Below are positions 1 to 9,275 of a stretch of 64,000 nt of DNA, piece by piece. Origin of the DNA: SZUA-547 sp963669265 (lineage in GTDB: Bacteria; Pseudomonadota; Alphaproteobacteria; Rhodobacterales; Rhodobacteraceae); NCBI GenBank assembly GCA_963669265.1, contig OY769916.1, positions 3,162,001 to 3,226,000 of the forward strand, written 5' to 3'. The translations under genes and the position numbers were made by a program. Positions within the stretch are counted from its first letter, which is position 1. Each line of letters begins with the position of its first letter. A model generated the notes under the pieces. It was not told where the DNA came from. It ran no database searches and saw only the letters and a list, made by a program, of their open reading frames with translations.

Positions 1-1163
1 GCGCGACCGCGCTGACCGCGCCCGCCTTGGCGGAAGACGTGAAAATCGGCTTGGTGGGCGGCATCTCCGGCCCAATCGCCGCGATGGCGCCATCGATGAT
101 CGACGCGCAGAAACTGGCGATTCAACAGGTCAACGAAGGCGGCGGCATTCTGGACGGCGGCACGCTGGTCGGCGTGGTGGGCGACAGCGCCTGCAATCCG
201 CAGGGCGGCGGCGACGCCGCCACCAAAGCGGTGAATGTCGATGGCGTCGTCGCGATGGCCGGCCCACACTGCTCGGGCGCCACGCTGGCGGCGGCGAACA
301 CCGTGACCATTCCCGCGGGCATTGCGCTTGTCTCGCCATCCGCCACTTCGCCTGCGGTGACCGCGCTGGATGACAAGGACACCGTGTTCCGCACCGTGCC
401 TTCCGACGCCTATCAGGGCGCGGCGCTGGCCCGGACGCTGAAGGCGCAAGGTTACGACAAAATCGCGGCCACCTATCTCAACAACGATTACGGCAAGGGT
501 CTCGCCGAGGCGTTCAAGGCCGAATGGGAAGCCAATGGTGGCGCGCTGGCCGCGTTCGAGGCGCATGAAGAGGGCAAGGCCTCCTATCGCGCCGAGCTCG
601 CCAACCTCGCCAAGTCCGGCGCCGATACGCTGGCGATCTTCGACTATGGCGACGGCGCCGGCCTGACCATTCTGCGCGAGGCGCTGGAGAACGGGTTTTT
701 CGAGAAATTCGTCGGCGGCGACGGCATGAAATCGAACGCGCCGATCGACGCGCTGGGCGAAGAGAATCTGACCACCTTCGTCGCCTCCTCGCCTGTCGGA
801 TCTGAATCCGAAGGGTTGGAGGCGTTCAACGCCGCCTTCACCGACGCGGGCGGCGACAAAGACGCCATCTTCGTCACCACCTCTTATGACGCGGCCTTCT
901 TGCTGGCGCTCGCCATCGAGAAGGCGGGCGGCGACAAGGCGGGCGTCTCGGCGGCGTTGCGCGAGGTCGCCTCCGCGCCGGGCGAGCCGATCCTGCCGGG
1001 CGAATGGGCGAAGGCGAAGGCCGCCATCGCGGCCGGTCAGGACATCGACTACAAGGGCGCGGCCGGCGACCATGAGTTCGATGAGAATGGCGATGTGCCC
1101 GGCGCCTATGCGCTCTTCGGCGTCAAGGACGGCGCTTTGGCGGTGATCAGCGAGATGAAGTGA
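1..1163 (+). CDS. Branched-chain amino acid ABC transporter substrate-binding protein (3' part)
   Basis: The gene enters the window already in frame (codons start at base 3). The first residues read ATALTAPALAED, the end of a signal peptide with a likely cleavage after ALA, so the true start lies upstream. The mature part (about 378 residues) has the periplasmic type I binding-protein fold of LivJ/LivK: an opening KIGLVGGISGP strand-loop, a GPHCSGATLAAA segment, and a second lobe around TSYDAAFLLALAIEKAGG. It would bind leucine-type amino acids or a related amide or carboxylate in the periplasm and deliver them to a LivHMGF permease. No permease or ATPase gene follows in the window, so the partners are probably upstream. 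The ligand cannot be told from sequence; urea and short amides are also bound by this fold. Confidence 0.85.
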   Translation, partial: ATALTAPALAEDVKIGLVGGISGPIAAMAPSMIDAQKLAIQQVNEGGGILDGGTLVGVVGDSACNPQGGGDAATKAVNVDGVVAMAGPHCSGATLAAANTVTIPAGIALVSPSATSPAVTALDDKDTVFRTVPSDAYQGAALARTLKAQGYDKIAATYLNNDYGKGLAEAFKAEWEANGGALAAFEAHEEGKASYRAELANLAKSGADTLAIFDYGDGAGLTILREALENGFFEKFVGGDGMKSNAPIDALGEENLTTFVASSPVGSESEGLEAFNAAFTDAGGDKDAIFVTTSYDAAFLLALAIEKAGGDKAGVSAALREVASAPGEPILPGEWAKAKAAIAAGQDIDYKGAAGDHEFDENGDVPGAYALFGVKDGALAVISEMK

Positions 1164-1723
1164 TCTTGCGCCCATAAGCGCAGCCGCCCTGCGTAGCGCG
1201 GCCAACTGTTAACTCCGAGCGCCGGTGGGTTGTGTCAGGGCGCTCGGAGCGAATTCGATCTCGCAGCCTGACGCTTCTCGAATTACTTGGCGCTGGTGGC
1301 CGACGGGTCGGGCTCGCTGATCGTCGTCGTTCCGAGACGATTGCACAGCGGACACCACCCTGTGTCCGTCCCAGCGCGTTCATGCTCGCGCGCCCGAAAC
1401 CGGCCTCGGCAATACTCAGGGCAACGGCGTCCTCCCAACGACAAGCATTGACAGTGCGGCGTGACAGGCGTCGGTCGATGTCAGCATTTCGATAGTCTCA
1501 GCCCGGCTTCTTTGGACCACGTCAATGTTCGAACCGAGTTAGGCGCCGGTCGGCGCCTGCGTGAGACCCGCTTGGGGCGCGGCGGAAACGCACTTGGTTT
1601 TTCGGGCGAGCGATGTTTAGAGTGGAGATTGGAGGGGCGCCGCGCGCCAATGGTACGCGAGCGAAAGAAGCTCGCCCAAGAAAAGAATACGCGCTTTAGG
1701 GAAGCGCTAAAACGGGACGGCGA
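1164..1723. other. Intergenic region with several GC-rich hairpins upstream of mnhA
   Basis: No convincing gene was found in these 560 bases; the short open frames have no family resemblance. The region holds inverted repeats: an 11-bp perfect stem at 1213-1223/1239-1249, a 7-bp stem with a GGTC loop at 1541-1547/1552-1558, and a 6-bp stem at 1691-1696/1702-1707 just ahead of the mnhA start. The first could end the transcript of the binding-protein gene. The others lie where the antiporter mRNA leader is expected. No known riboswitch consensus was recognised. Confidence 0.6.
1213..1249 (+). terminator. Candidate terminator hairpin after the binding-protein gene
   Basis: An 11-bp perfect inverted repeat (left arm 1213-1223, right arm 1239-1249, 15-base loop) begins 50 bases after the stop codon at 1163. 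There is no T-run after it, so it is not a classical intrinsic terminator. It could stabilise the 3' end or act with Rho. Confidence 0.35.
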
Positions 1724-4584
1724 ATGTCGCTATTTCTGATTGCAAGTCTTCCATTTTTGGGCGCGCTGCTTCCCGGACTGATGATCCGGGCGGGGCGAAC
1801 ATCTGCGCGGCTGCGACCGGGTCGGTCACGCTTTTGGCGCTGCTCGGATTGCTGGCGAACGCGCCGGCGGTGATGCGCGGCGAGGTGCTCCACGCCCGGA
1901 TCGACTGGATGCCGATCGTCGGGCTGAACGCCAATTTCTTCCTCGACGGGCTGGGCCTGTTATTCGCAGGGCTGATCCTCGGCATCGGGCTGCTGATCAT
2001 AATCTACGCGCGGTTCTATCTGACGCGCGAAGATCCGATGGGCCAATTCTACACCTATCTGCTGCTGTTTCAGGGCGCGATGGTGGGGATCGTGTTGTCG
2101 GACAATATCCTGCTGCTGCTGGTGTTTTGGGAGCTGACGTCGTTGTCGTCCTTCCTGCTGATCGGGTATTGGAACCACCTGCCGGAGGGGCGCCAGGGCG
2201 CGCGGATGGCGCTGGCGGTGACCGGCGCGGGCGGGCTGGCGATGATCGCGGGCATGCTGATCCTGGGTGATATCGCAGGCAGTTATGACATTTCCGAGAT
2301 CCTGAAGCACAAAGATGCGATCCAGGCGTCGCCGCACTATCTGGCGGCGCTTTTGCTGATCCTGGCCGGGTGTTTCGCGAAATCGGCGCAGTTTCCGCTG
2401 CATTTCTGGTTGCCGCATGCGATGGCCGCGCCGACGCCGGTGTCCGCCTATCTGCACTCGGCGACGATGGTGAAGGCCGGGCTGTTCCTTATGGCGCGGC
2501 TGTGGCCGGTATTGGCGGGTACCGACGCCTGGTTCTATATCGTCGGCACGACGGGTCTGGTGACCATGCTGGTCGGCGCTTCGGTGGCGTTGTTTAAGGA
2601 TGATCTGAAGGCGCTGCTGGCGTTTTCCACCGTCAGCCATCTTGGTCTGATCACCATGCTGCTGGGCTTCGGGACCAAGATCGCCGCCGTCGTGGCGGTG
2701 TTTCACATCATCAATCACGCCACGTTCAAGGCCGCGCTCTTCATGACCGCCGGGATCGTCGACCATGAGGCGCATACGCGTGACGCCAAGCGGCTGGGCG
2801 GGCTCAGGACGCTGATGCCGATCACCTTCGTCATCGCGGCGATCACTGGCGTTTCCATGGCGGGCATTCCGCCGCTGAACGGCTTCCTGTCGAAAGAGAT
2901 GATGCTGGAGGAGGCGGCGCACACCTATTGGGCGGGGATTCCGATTCTCGTGCCGCTGCTGGCGACGTTCGGCGCGTTGATGTCGGTGGCCTATTCGCTG
3001 CGCTATGTCGCCCATGTGTTCCTGGGGCCGGTGCGCAGCGACTATCCGTCGCGCCCGCATGATCCGCCGTTCGGGATGTGGATTGCGCCCGCGTTTCTGG
3101 CGCTGTTGGTCGTGCTGATCGGGCTGTTCCCGAAGACCATCGTCGGGCCGATCGTGGCGGTGACCGCCGCCGCGGTGATCGGTGGGGATGGCGAGTTGCC
3201 CTATTACTCGCTGAAACTGTGGCACGGGATCACGCCTGCGCTGTTCATGTCGATCATTGCGGTGGTCGGGGGCGTCCTGGCGTTGCGCGCGCATGGTAAG
3301 TTGGAGCAGCGCTGGATCGCGGCGGGTGTGCCCTTCGCCAAGGCCATTTTCGATGTGCTGGTCGAGCGGCTGGCCGCGATGTGCCGCGTCCTGACCGCGA
3401 CGCTTCACGACGGATCTCTGACGCGGTACGCGGCCATTTTCACCGCGGTCGTGTCGGCGGTCGCGCTTTACGCCTTCTTCTCCGCGCCGCATGTCGCGGG
3501 AACCCGCGAGACAATGCCGCTGGCGACGCTGCCGCTGGTAGCGTGGGTGCTGTTGATGGTGTCGACCGGCGCGCTGGTCATCTATCACCGGCAGAGGCTC
3601 GTCGCGCTGATCATGATGGGTGTGGTCGGGCTGATCATTTCGATCGGCTTCAATTACTTCTCCGCCCCCGATCTGGCGCTGACGCAGATCTCGGTCGAGG
3701 TTGTGACCGTGCTGCTGCTCTTGCTGGCGCTGAACTTCATGCCGAAATCGACGCCGATCGAAAGCTCCACGCCGCGTCGGGCGCGGGACGCAGTGATCGC
3801 TGGCGTCGCTGGTCTGGGCGTCTGCGGGTTGGTCTATGCGCTGATGACCCGCGACTTTTCCGCCGCGTCCATTTCAGGTTACCATCTGGCCAACTCCTAT
3901 AAAGGCGGCGGCGGAACCAATGTGGTCAACGTGATCCTGGTGGACTTCCGCGGTTACGACACGTTCGGAGAGATCATCGTGCTCGGCATCGCCGCGCTGG
4001 TCATCTATGCGGTGACCGAGTCGGTGCTTTCGAGCAATACGCGCGCGAAGCTCCTGAACTGGGTTCCGGAACAGCCGAAGGCGGGCGACACCCATCCGAT
4101 GATGATGGTCGTCGCGACGCGGGTGATGATGCCGATCGCGCTGGCGGTGGCGACCTATATCTTCCTGCGCGGCCATAACGAGCCCGGAGGCGGCTTCATC
4201 GCCGGGCTGATCGCCGCCATCGCGGTGGTGATGCAGTATATGGCGAGCGGGTTCGGTTGGGCGGCGGAGCGCCAGCGCGCGCATTATCATGCGATCATCG
4301 GCGCAGGGGTGCTGATCGCGTCGGCCACGGGCATCGGCGCCTGGATGGCGGATCGGCCGTTCCTGACCAGCGCCTTCGGATATGTGACGCTTCCTCCGCT
4401 GAGCAAGTTCGAGTTGGCGACCGCGATCGCGTTTGATCTGGGCGTGTTCCTGACGGTGCTCGGCGCGGTGATGCTGGCGTTGGAAAGCATAGCGCGCTTC
4501 GCGTGGAAACCGGGCGTCGCGGTGAGCGAATACGCGATGGACATCAATCCGGCCCGCGACGATCTGCACGAGAGGACCGACTGA
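1724..4584 (+). CDS. mnhA: Na+(K+)/H+ antiporter subunit A, fused A/B type; apparent frameshift near its 5' end
   Basis: Largest subunit of the Mrp/Mnh/Pha multi-subunit cation/proton antiporter of the inner membrane, homologous to the NuoL-type proton-pumping subunits of complex I. A conserved antiporter segment with the key Glu (codon 2131-2133, in the FWELTSLSSFLL stretch) and HATFKAALF are visible. The last ~170 residues (VMMPIALAVATYIFLRGHNE onwards) are an MrpB domain, so this is the PhaAB-type fusion usual in alphaproteobacteria. The family N-terminus, MSLFLIASLPFLGALLPG, is encoded from ATG 1724, but that frame leaves the rest of the gene by one base. Between 1804 and 1810 one base seems missing; adding one gives a continuous protein of about 953 residues. 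As written, the main frame is open only from TTG 1834 or ATG 1873, losing the first membrane helix. It may be a sequencing error or a real lesion. First gene of a six-gene operon. Confidence 0.85.
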
Positions 4585-4585
4585 T

Positions 4586-4954
4586 ATGGAGTTTCTCGTC
4601 GCCAGTTCGATCGGAGCGCTGACGGCCGCGGGGGTCTATCTGGTCCTTCGGATGCGCACGTTTCCTGTGATCGTGGGCGTCTCGCTGATGTCTTACGCGG
4701 TCAATGTCTTTCTGTTCGCCACGGGGCGTCTGGCGGTGAATCTGCCGCCGGTGCTGAGCGACGCCACGGCGTACACCGACCCGCTGCCGCAGGCGCTCGT
4801 GCTGACGGCGATCGTCATCTCTTTCGGCATGACGGCGGTCGTGGTGATGATCGCCCTCAGCGCCTATCTCTCCTCCGACACGGATAGGGCCGACACGAAT
4901 GACGCTGAAACCGCTGGCGCGAATGCGGCGGAAGCGAAGGACGGGACGGCATGA
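4586..4954 (+). CDS. mnhC: Na+(K+)/H+ antiporter subunit C
   Basis: 122-residue membrane protein of the Mrp antiporter, homologous to NuoK: three predicted helices (about residues 5-22, 28-47 and 69-95), with the typical LTAIVISFGMTAVVVMIAL third helix. The C-terminal tail after residue ~98 is hydrophilic and acidic, slightly longer than usual. It starts one base after the mnhA stop, with a GAGAGG ribosome site inside the end of mnhA, and its last four bases overlap the ATG of mnhD, indicating translational coupling. It works in the inner membrane with MnhA and MnhD to exchange Na+ or K+ for protons. Confidence 0.92.
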   Translation: MEFLVASSIGALTAAGVYLVLRMRTFPVIVGVSLMSYAVNVFLFATGRLAVNLPPVLSDATAYTDPLPQALVLTAIVISFGMTAVVVMIALSAYLSSDTDRADTNDAETAGANAAEAKDGTA

Positions 4955-6474
4955 ATCATCTGCTCATCGCGCCGGTCGTCCTTCCGGCGACCCTCGCGCC
5001 GCTCCTGATTCTGGCGCTCCGCTATCACCTGGACATCCAGCGGGTGCTGTCTGTCGCAGGAAGCGCGGCGCTGGTGGTGATCTCGGTCATGCTGCTGGTG
5101 CAGACGAGCGGCGGCGAGGTTCAGGTCTACGAGCTCGGCAACTGGCCGGCGCCCTTCGGCATTGTGCTGGTTCTGGACCGGCTGTCCGCGCTGATGGTGA
5201 CATTGACCTCGGTGTTGGGGCTTGCGGTCGTGCTCTACGCCATCGGATCGCGCTGGGACGCGCGTGGACGGCATTTTCATCCGCTGTTTCACTTCCAGCT
5301 TATGGGCGTTTGCGGCGCCTTCCTGACCGGCGACGCCTTCAATCTCTTCGTCTTTTTCGAAGTGTTGCTGATCGCCTCCTACGGGTTGATGATACATGGC
5401 GGCGGCGCGGCGCGGCTTCGGGCGGGCTTTCAGTATGTGGTCTATAATCTGCTCGGCTCCACGCTGTTCCTGTTTGCGCTCGGCACGATCTATGCAGTCA
5501 CCGGAACGCTCAATATGGCCGATCTGGCGGTGCGGGTCGCTGAGTTGCCGCCGGGCGACGCGGCGCTGATCAAAGTCGGCGGCGTGTTGCTGCTGATGGT
5601 GTTCGCGGTGAAGGCCGCGTTGCTGCCGCTGCATTTCTGGCTGCCCGACAGCTACGCCAATGCGCCGGCGCCTGTGGCGGCGCTGTTTGCGATCATGACC
5701 AAGGTCGGCGCCTATTCTATCCTGCGGATGCACACACTGGTCTTCGCGCCCAATTCGCCAGAAGTGGCCGGACTGGTCGACGCGCTGCTGCCGCCTGCGG
5801 CGCTGTTGACGCTGGCGATCGGCGCGGCGGGGACTCTGGGCGCCAGTCACATGATGCGCATGGTCGCCTTCGGCGCCATCGGCTCTATGGGGACGCTGCT
5901 AATCGCGGTGTCGATGGCGACGCCTGAGGCGACGACCGCGGCGCTCTATTACATGATCCACTCGACATTCGCGACGGCGGCGATGTTCCTGGTGGCGGAT
6001 CTGGTGATCGAGCGGCGGGGCGCAGGCGGCGCGCTGATCCCCGGCCCGCGCATGAAGCACAACGGGTTGCTGGCGTCGCTGTTTTTTGTAGCGGCGATCG
6101 CGCTCGCCGGCATGCCGCCGCTATCGGGCTTCATCGGCAAGCTTCTGGTGATGGAGGCGACGGGGGCCCATCCGATCAACGGGCTGATCTGGGCGGTGAT
6201 CCTGATCGGGTCCTTCCTGATGATCCTCGGCTTCGCGCGAGCGGGCAGTATGGTATTCTGGCGCCGGCCCGACGACGCGTCGGAAGCGACCGCGCCTGGC
6301 GTTCCCACGGGAGCCACTGAGTCTGCATGGGCGCTCACCGCGGTTCTTGGCGTCATGGCGGTGATCGTGATTATCACCGTGCTGGCGGGGCCGGTGGGAG
6401 ACTATCTGCAGGCGACGGCGGCGCAACTCTACGCGCCGGACGCATATATCGAGGCCGTTCTCGGCGAACGATAG
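4951..6474 (+). CDS. mnhD: Na+(K+)/H+ antiporter subunit D
   Basis: 507-residue polytopic inner-membrane protein of the NuoN/NuoM-like proton-translocating family (about 14 helices). The conserved FFEVLLIASYGLM segment (key Glu) and VKAALLPLHFWLPDSYANAP segment (key Lys and loop) are seen, plus the AGMPPLSGFIGK motif near residue 390. Length is normal for MnhD. It overlaps mnhC by four bases (ATGA) and its stop codon sits within the strong AGGAGG ribosome site of mnhE, so the two are translationally linked. With MnhA it forms the main proton and cation path of the antiporter. Confidence 0.94.
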   Translation: MNHLLIAPVVLPATLAPLLILALRYHLDIQRVLSVAGSAALVVISVMLLVQTSGGEVQVYELGNWPAPFGIVLVLDRLSALMVTLTSVLGLAVVLYAIGSRWDARGRHFHPLFHFQLMGVCGAFLTGDAFNLFVFFEVLLIASYGLMIHGGGAARLRAGFQYVVYNLLGSTLFLFALGTIYAVTGTLNMADLAVRVAELPPGDAALIKVGGVLLLMVFAVKAALLPLHFWLPDSYANAPAPVAALFAIMTKVGAYSILRMHTLVFAPNSPEVAGLVDALLPPAALLTLAIGAAGTLGASHMMRMVAFGAIGSMGTLLIAVSMATPEATTAALYYMIHSTFATAAMFLVADLVIERRGAGGALIPGPRMKHNGLLASLFFVAAIALAGMPPLSGFIGKLLVMEATGAHPINGLIWAVILIGSFLMILGFARAGSMVFWRRPDDASEATAPGVPTGATESAWALTAVLGVMAVIVIITVLAGPVGDYLQATAAQLYAPDAYIEAVLGER

Positions 6475-6484
6475 GAGGGCTGCG

Positions 6485-6994
6485 ATGCGACAGATGCTGC
6501 ATATGCGACGCAAGATCATGCCCCATCCGTGGTTGACGGTCGTTCTGACCGTGGTCTGGATCATGATGAGCAATACGCTGACGCTGAACGCGTTGGTGTT
6601 CGGCCTCATTCTGGGGCTGGCGATCCCGATCGCGACCGCGCCCTATTGGCCTGACCGGCCTAAACTCCGCAACGCGCCGATGATCATTGAGTACGCGATC
6701 ATCGTGCTGCGCGATATCGTGGTCGCCAATATCGTGGTGGCCAAGATCATCATCTTTAAGAAAAACGAAGAAATGCAGCCGGCCTGGGTCGAAATCCCGC
6801 TGGACCTGAAAACGCCGGAGGCTATCACCGCGCTGGCCGGGACGATCACGATGACGCCGGGCACCCTGTCGGCGGATATGTCGAACGAGGGGCATAGCCT
6901 GCTGGTCCACTGCCTCGACGCGCCCGACCCGGACGCGGTGCGTGATCAGATCAAACAGGACTATGAGCGCCGACTGAAGGAGATATTCGAATGA
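6485..6994 (+). CDS. mnhE: Na+(K+)/H+ antiporter subunit E
   Basis: 169-residue MnhE subunit: two or three N-terminal membrane helices (about residues 14-60) followed by a cytoplasmic domain with the family hallmarks TPGTLSADMS and LLVHCLD. The start at 6485 is preceded by AGGAGG at ideal spacing; an internal Met at residue 12 is possible but less well supported. It overlaps mnhF by four bases. MnhE has no complex I homologue and is thought to help assemble or stabilise the Mrp complex. Confidence 0.92.
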   Translation: MRQMLHMRRKIMPHPWLTVVLTVVWIMMSNTLTLNALVFGLILGLAIPIATAPYWPDRPKLRNAPMIIEYAIIVLRDIVVANIVVAKIIIFKKNEEMQPAWVEIPLDLKTPEAITALAGTITMTPGTLSADMSNEGHSLLVHCLDAPDPDAVRDQIKQDYERRLKEIFE

Positions 6995-7260
6995 TCTATG
7001 TAGCCTTGGTCTTCGCCTCCGCCTGTTTCGGTCTGGCGTTGCTGTTCAACCTTTGGCATCTGGCGCGGTCAGAGCGTGTGGGCGACCGTGTGCTGGCTCT
7101 GGACACGATGGTGATCAATTGCATCGCGCTGCTGGTGCTCTTCGGAATGCATTATCACTCAGTCGTTTATTTCGAGGCGTCGATGATCTTCGCGATGCTC
7201 GGATTCATCTCGACCGTCGCCTATACGCGCTTCGTGCTGCTTGGCAATATCATCGAGTGA
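6991..7260 (+). CDS. mnhF: Na+(K+)/H+ antiporter subunit F
   Basis: 89-residue protein with three hydrophobic helices (roughly residues 2-22, 33-53 and 58-80). The conserved RVGDRVLALDTM loop, with the Asp residues seen in the MrpF/PhaF family, lies between the first two. Length is typical. It begins within the last codons of mnhE (ATGA overlap) and ends 7 bases before mnhG. It acts as a small membrane subunit of the antiporter. Confidence 0.92.
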   Translation: MIYVALVFASACFGLALLFNLWHLARSERVGDRVLALDTMVINCIALLVLFGMHYHSVVYFEASMIFAMLGFISTVAYTRFVLLGNIIE

Positions 7261-7267
7261 GGCGGTC

Positions 7268-7654
7268 ATGAGTTTTATCGCAGAACTGATCGTTTCCTTC
7301 TTTTTGATCGTCAGCGGCGTTTTCGCGTTGGTCGGGTCGTATGGGATGGTCAAACTGCCGGAGTTGATGACCCGGCTGCATGCGCCGACCAAGGCGACGA
7401 CGCTGGGCGTGGGTGGTGTGCTGCTGGCGTCGCTGTCGCAGTCCTGGCTGCTGGATGGCGTGGCGACGTTTCATGAGCTTCTGATCACGATTTTCCTGTT
7501 TCTGACGGCGCCGGTGACGGCGCATTTCATCGCCAAGGCGCATATTCACCGACATATCCAGCGGGATGAGCTTCCGAAGCCGAGCAAGGACGACTGCTGG
7601 GCCACGCACGCGAGGCCGGAACAGGCGGACAGCGTCGGCGAGCAGACCAGCTGA
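7268..7654 (+). CDS. mnhG: Na+(K+)/H+ antiporter subunit G
   Basis: 128-residue MnhG/PhaG subunit, last gene of the operon. The start at ATG 7268, seven bases after the mnhF stop, gives the family N-terminus (MSFIAELIVSFFLIVSG). An in-frame upstream start at 7241 would overlap mnhF and is less likely. Three helices and the hallmark motif YGMVKLPELMTRLHAPTKA followed by LGV are present. The C-terminal ~35 residues are hydrophilic. The operon order A(B)-C-D-E-F-G matches group 2 Mrp systems. Confidence 0.92.
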   Translation: MSFIAELIVSFFLIVSGVFALVGSYGMVKLPELMTRLHAPTKATTLGVGGVLLASLSQSWLLDGVATFHELLITIFLFLTAPVTAHFIAKAHIHRHIQRDELPKPSKDDCWATHARPEQADSVGEQTS

Positions 7655-7743
7655 CGGGACTACGTCGGAAGAGCGTGCGTGTATCCTAAGCGGCTTGAAA
7701 CGCCAGCTGGATACATTTGGGGCATCGCACCCCTTACGCAATT

Positions 7744-7787
7744 CTTTTGACCGGAAATACTGAGAAGTTCTCAGGAGTTTTCAAAAG
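7744..7787. terminator. Nested dyad between mnhG and tRNA-Phe, candidate terminator
   Basis: Two nested perfect inverted repeats share one axis region: an outer pair CTTTTGA (7744-7750) / TCAAAAG (7781-7787) and an inner pair CTGAGAA (7760-7766) / TTCTCAG (7768-7774). The site lies between the rightward mnh operon and the leftward tRNA-Phe gene, where a bidirectional terminator is expected. No long T-run follows on either strand. Confidence 0.4.
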
Positions 7788-7855
7788 ACGTCATTCGCAA
7801 CAGCCCGATGTCAAAGAGCTTAGAGGACGTCATCGCGTTTCTCTGGATGGGAATG

Positions 7856-7931
<76 letters not shown>

Positions 7932-8025
7932 GCCGGGCGCGGCGAAAATGCGCGCTGAAGCGGAGGCCGTTCTAGGCGATGGCGGCGAGGCTGTCCAGCC
8001 TCGAAATGGCTTAGAGCGCAGAGCG

Positions 8026-8214
8026 TCATTCAGGCGGCGGATGCCGGTCGGCCGCGGCCAGCGCATCGTCGTCCGGCAAGTCGTCTTCAGCGGTCGGAAT
8101 CGCATATCGGCCGCTCATCCAGCGGCCTAGATCCACATCGGCGCAACGCTTCGAGCAGAACGGACGATAGCGCTGAACGCTCGCGGCGTCGCAGATCGGG
8201 CAAGTCTTGCTCAT
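8026..8214 (-). CDS. yacG: DNA gyrase inhibitor / zinc-binding protein YacG
   Basis: 62-residue protein starting at ATG 8214. It has the treble-clef zinc motif of YacG: CPIC near residues 5-8 and FCSKRCADVDLGRWMSGRY around residues 24-42, giving four zinc-ligand cysteines. YacG of E. coli binds GyrB and blocks DNA binding by gyrase. The C-terminus is acidic. The start overlaps the stop of the RNase E/G gene (ATGA), so it is the last gene of the infA-maf-RNase-yacG run. A longer upstream start is rejected because it adds only unrelated residues. Confidence 0.93.
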   Translation of the reverse strand: MSKTCPICDAASVQRYRPFCSKRCADVDLGRWMSGRYAIPTAEDDLPDDDALAAADRHPPPE

Positions 8215-9275
8215 AACCCCTCCAGAAGCTCGGTCAACGGGCGGCGCTCGCGCTTCCGCTGCAACTGAAGCTGCCCGAGCGGCGTCCATCCCGCAATATC
8301 CGTCTGCACCGGATCGGCCGCCAGCGCGCGCCTCAACGCCGCCTCGATCTGCGGACGCTCGCGTTTCGAGGCGGGGGCGAAGTCCACCGTGACGATCCCG
8401 CCAAGCCCGCGCAGGCGCAACTGGCGGGGAAGTTCGGCGGCGGCGGCGAGATTGGCCTTCAGCGCGGCGCCTTTGCCGAAATCCTCACCGGTGTTGACGT
8501 CGACCGTGACCATGGCGCGGGTCGGCTCCACGCTCATCCAGGCGCCGCCCTTCAGATCGGCGCGCGGCGATTTCAGGCGCTCGACCTGATCCCAGACGCC
8601 GTAATGATCGAACAATCCCGGATCATCATCGCTGCGCAGAACCTGATCTGGTTCAGGATCGTTCCATTCGCGCCATGCCTCCGACCACGCATCAGCGGCA
8701 GGTCTCACCAATCCTTGCCGTGAGGCGTCGAGACCTGAGAACGCCACTGCAAGCTCCAGAATGTCATCCATCACCGCATCCGGCTCGACTTCAGCGGCGG
8801 CGGAGCGCAACACGACGCCGATACGTGCGTCCGGCGGAAGGACGGCCTCCTCCAGAGCGTCTTCGGCGATCGCGCGGAGTCGGGCCTTTTCGTCGCTGTC
8901 GCGGACTGACCGCGCGACATTGATCCCCGGCGCGTCAGGGGTCAGCAGCGCGTATCGGCTTTTCAGGGTCAGACGGCGGGTGAGGGGAGGGGCCTTTCCC
9001 GGCTCGGCATGGGCCGTGACCTGCGCCAGAGCGGCGTCTCCCGGTTTCAGACCCTTCGCGTCTTTTAGATAGCCGGAAACGCCATTGAGGTTGGCGAAAG
9101 CCGCGCCCAAATTAGGAATCGTACGCTCGACCTTGATCGCGTAGATCGCGCCGGGACGGGGTGTGGCGTCATTTGCGGGCGGGTCGATCAGCAGATCATC
9201 CAAACGGCCATCCGCGATCAGCGCGGCGATCCGGCGGTCGTTGCGCTCATCCAGCAAGACCACACGCCCCCTCAT
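8211..9275 (-). CDS. Ribonuclease E/G family protein
   Basis: 354-residue protein of the RNase E/G family, shorter than RNase G. The start at ATG 9275 gives MRGRVVLLDE and overlaps the maf stop by four bases (ATGA). Catalytic-domain features seen are the S1-like N-terminal part with AIYAIKVERTIPNLGAAF and the metal-site region VTVDVNTGEDFGKG near residues 255-270 (DVNTG with key Asp and Asn), followed by LGGIVTVDFAP. It lacks the long C-terminal scaffold of RNase E and shows no Zn-link CPxC motif. It would cleave single-stranded RNA in the cytoplasm. In this group the short paralogue always sits between maf and yacG; the true RNase E is elsewhere. Confidence 0.88.
   Translation of the reverse strand: MRGRVVLLDERNDRRIAALIADGRLDDLLIDPPANDATPRPGAIYAIKVERTIPNLGAAFANLNGVSGYLKDAKGLKPGDAALAQVTAHAEPGKAPPLTRRLTLKSRYALLTPDAPGINVARSVRDSDEKARLRAIAEDALEEAVLPPDARIGVVLRSAAAEVEPDAVMDDILELAVAFSGLDASRQGLVRPAADAWSEAWREWNDPEPDQVLRSDDDPGLFDHYGVWDQVERLKSPRADLKGGAWMSVEPTRAMVTVDVNTGEDFGKGAALKANLAAAAELPRQLRLRGLGGIVTVDFAPASKRERPQIEAALRRALAADPVQTDIAGWTPLGQLQLQRKRERRPLTELLEGL

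Noticed and set aside
1613..1699. 28-codon frame just before mnhA as a leader peptide
   Set aside because: No regulatory codon run or transcription-attenuation stems linked to it; most likely chance.
1960..3588. Long minus-strand open frame (542 codons) opposite mnhA
   Set aside because: Its translation is almost all Arg, Gln, His and Pro with no family motif. It is an antisense shadow of a GC-rich coding frame.
8215..8289. Longer start for yacG
   Set aside because: The extra 25 codons lie inside the RNase gene's end and are not family sequence; ATG 8214 overlaps its stop in the usual coupled way.
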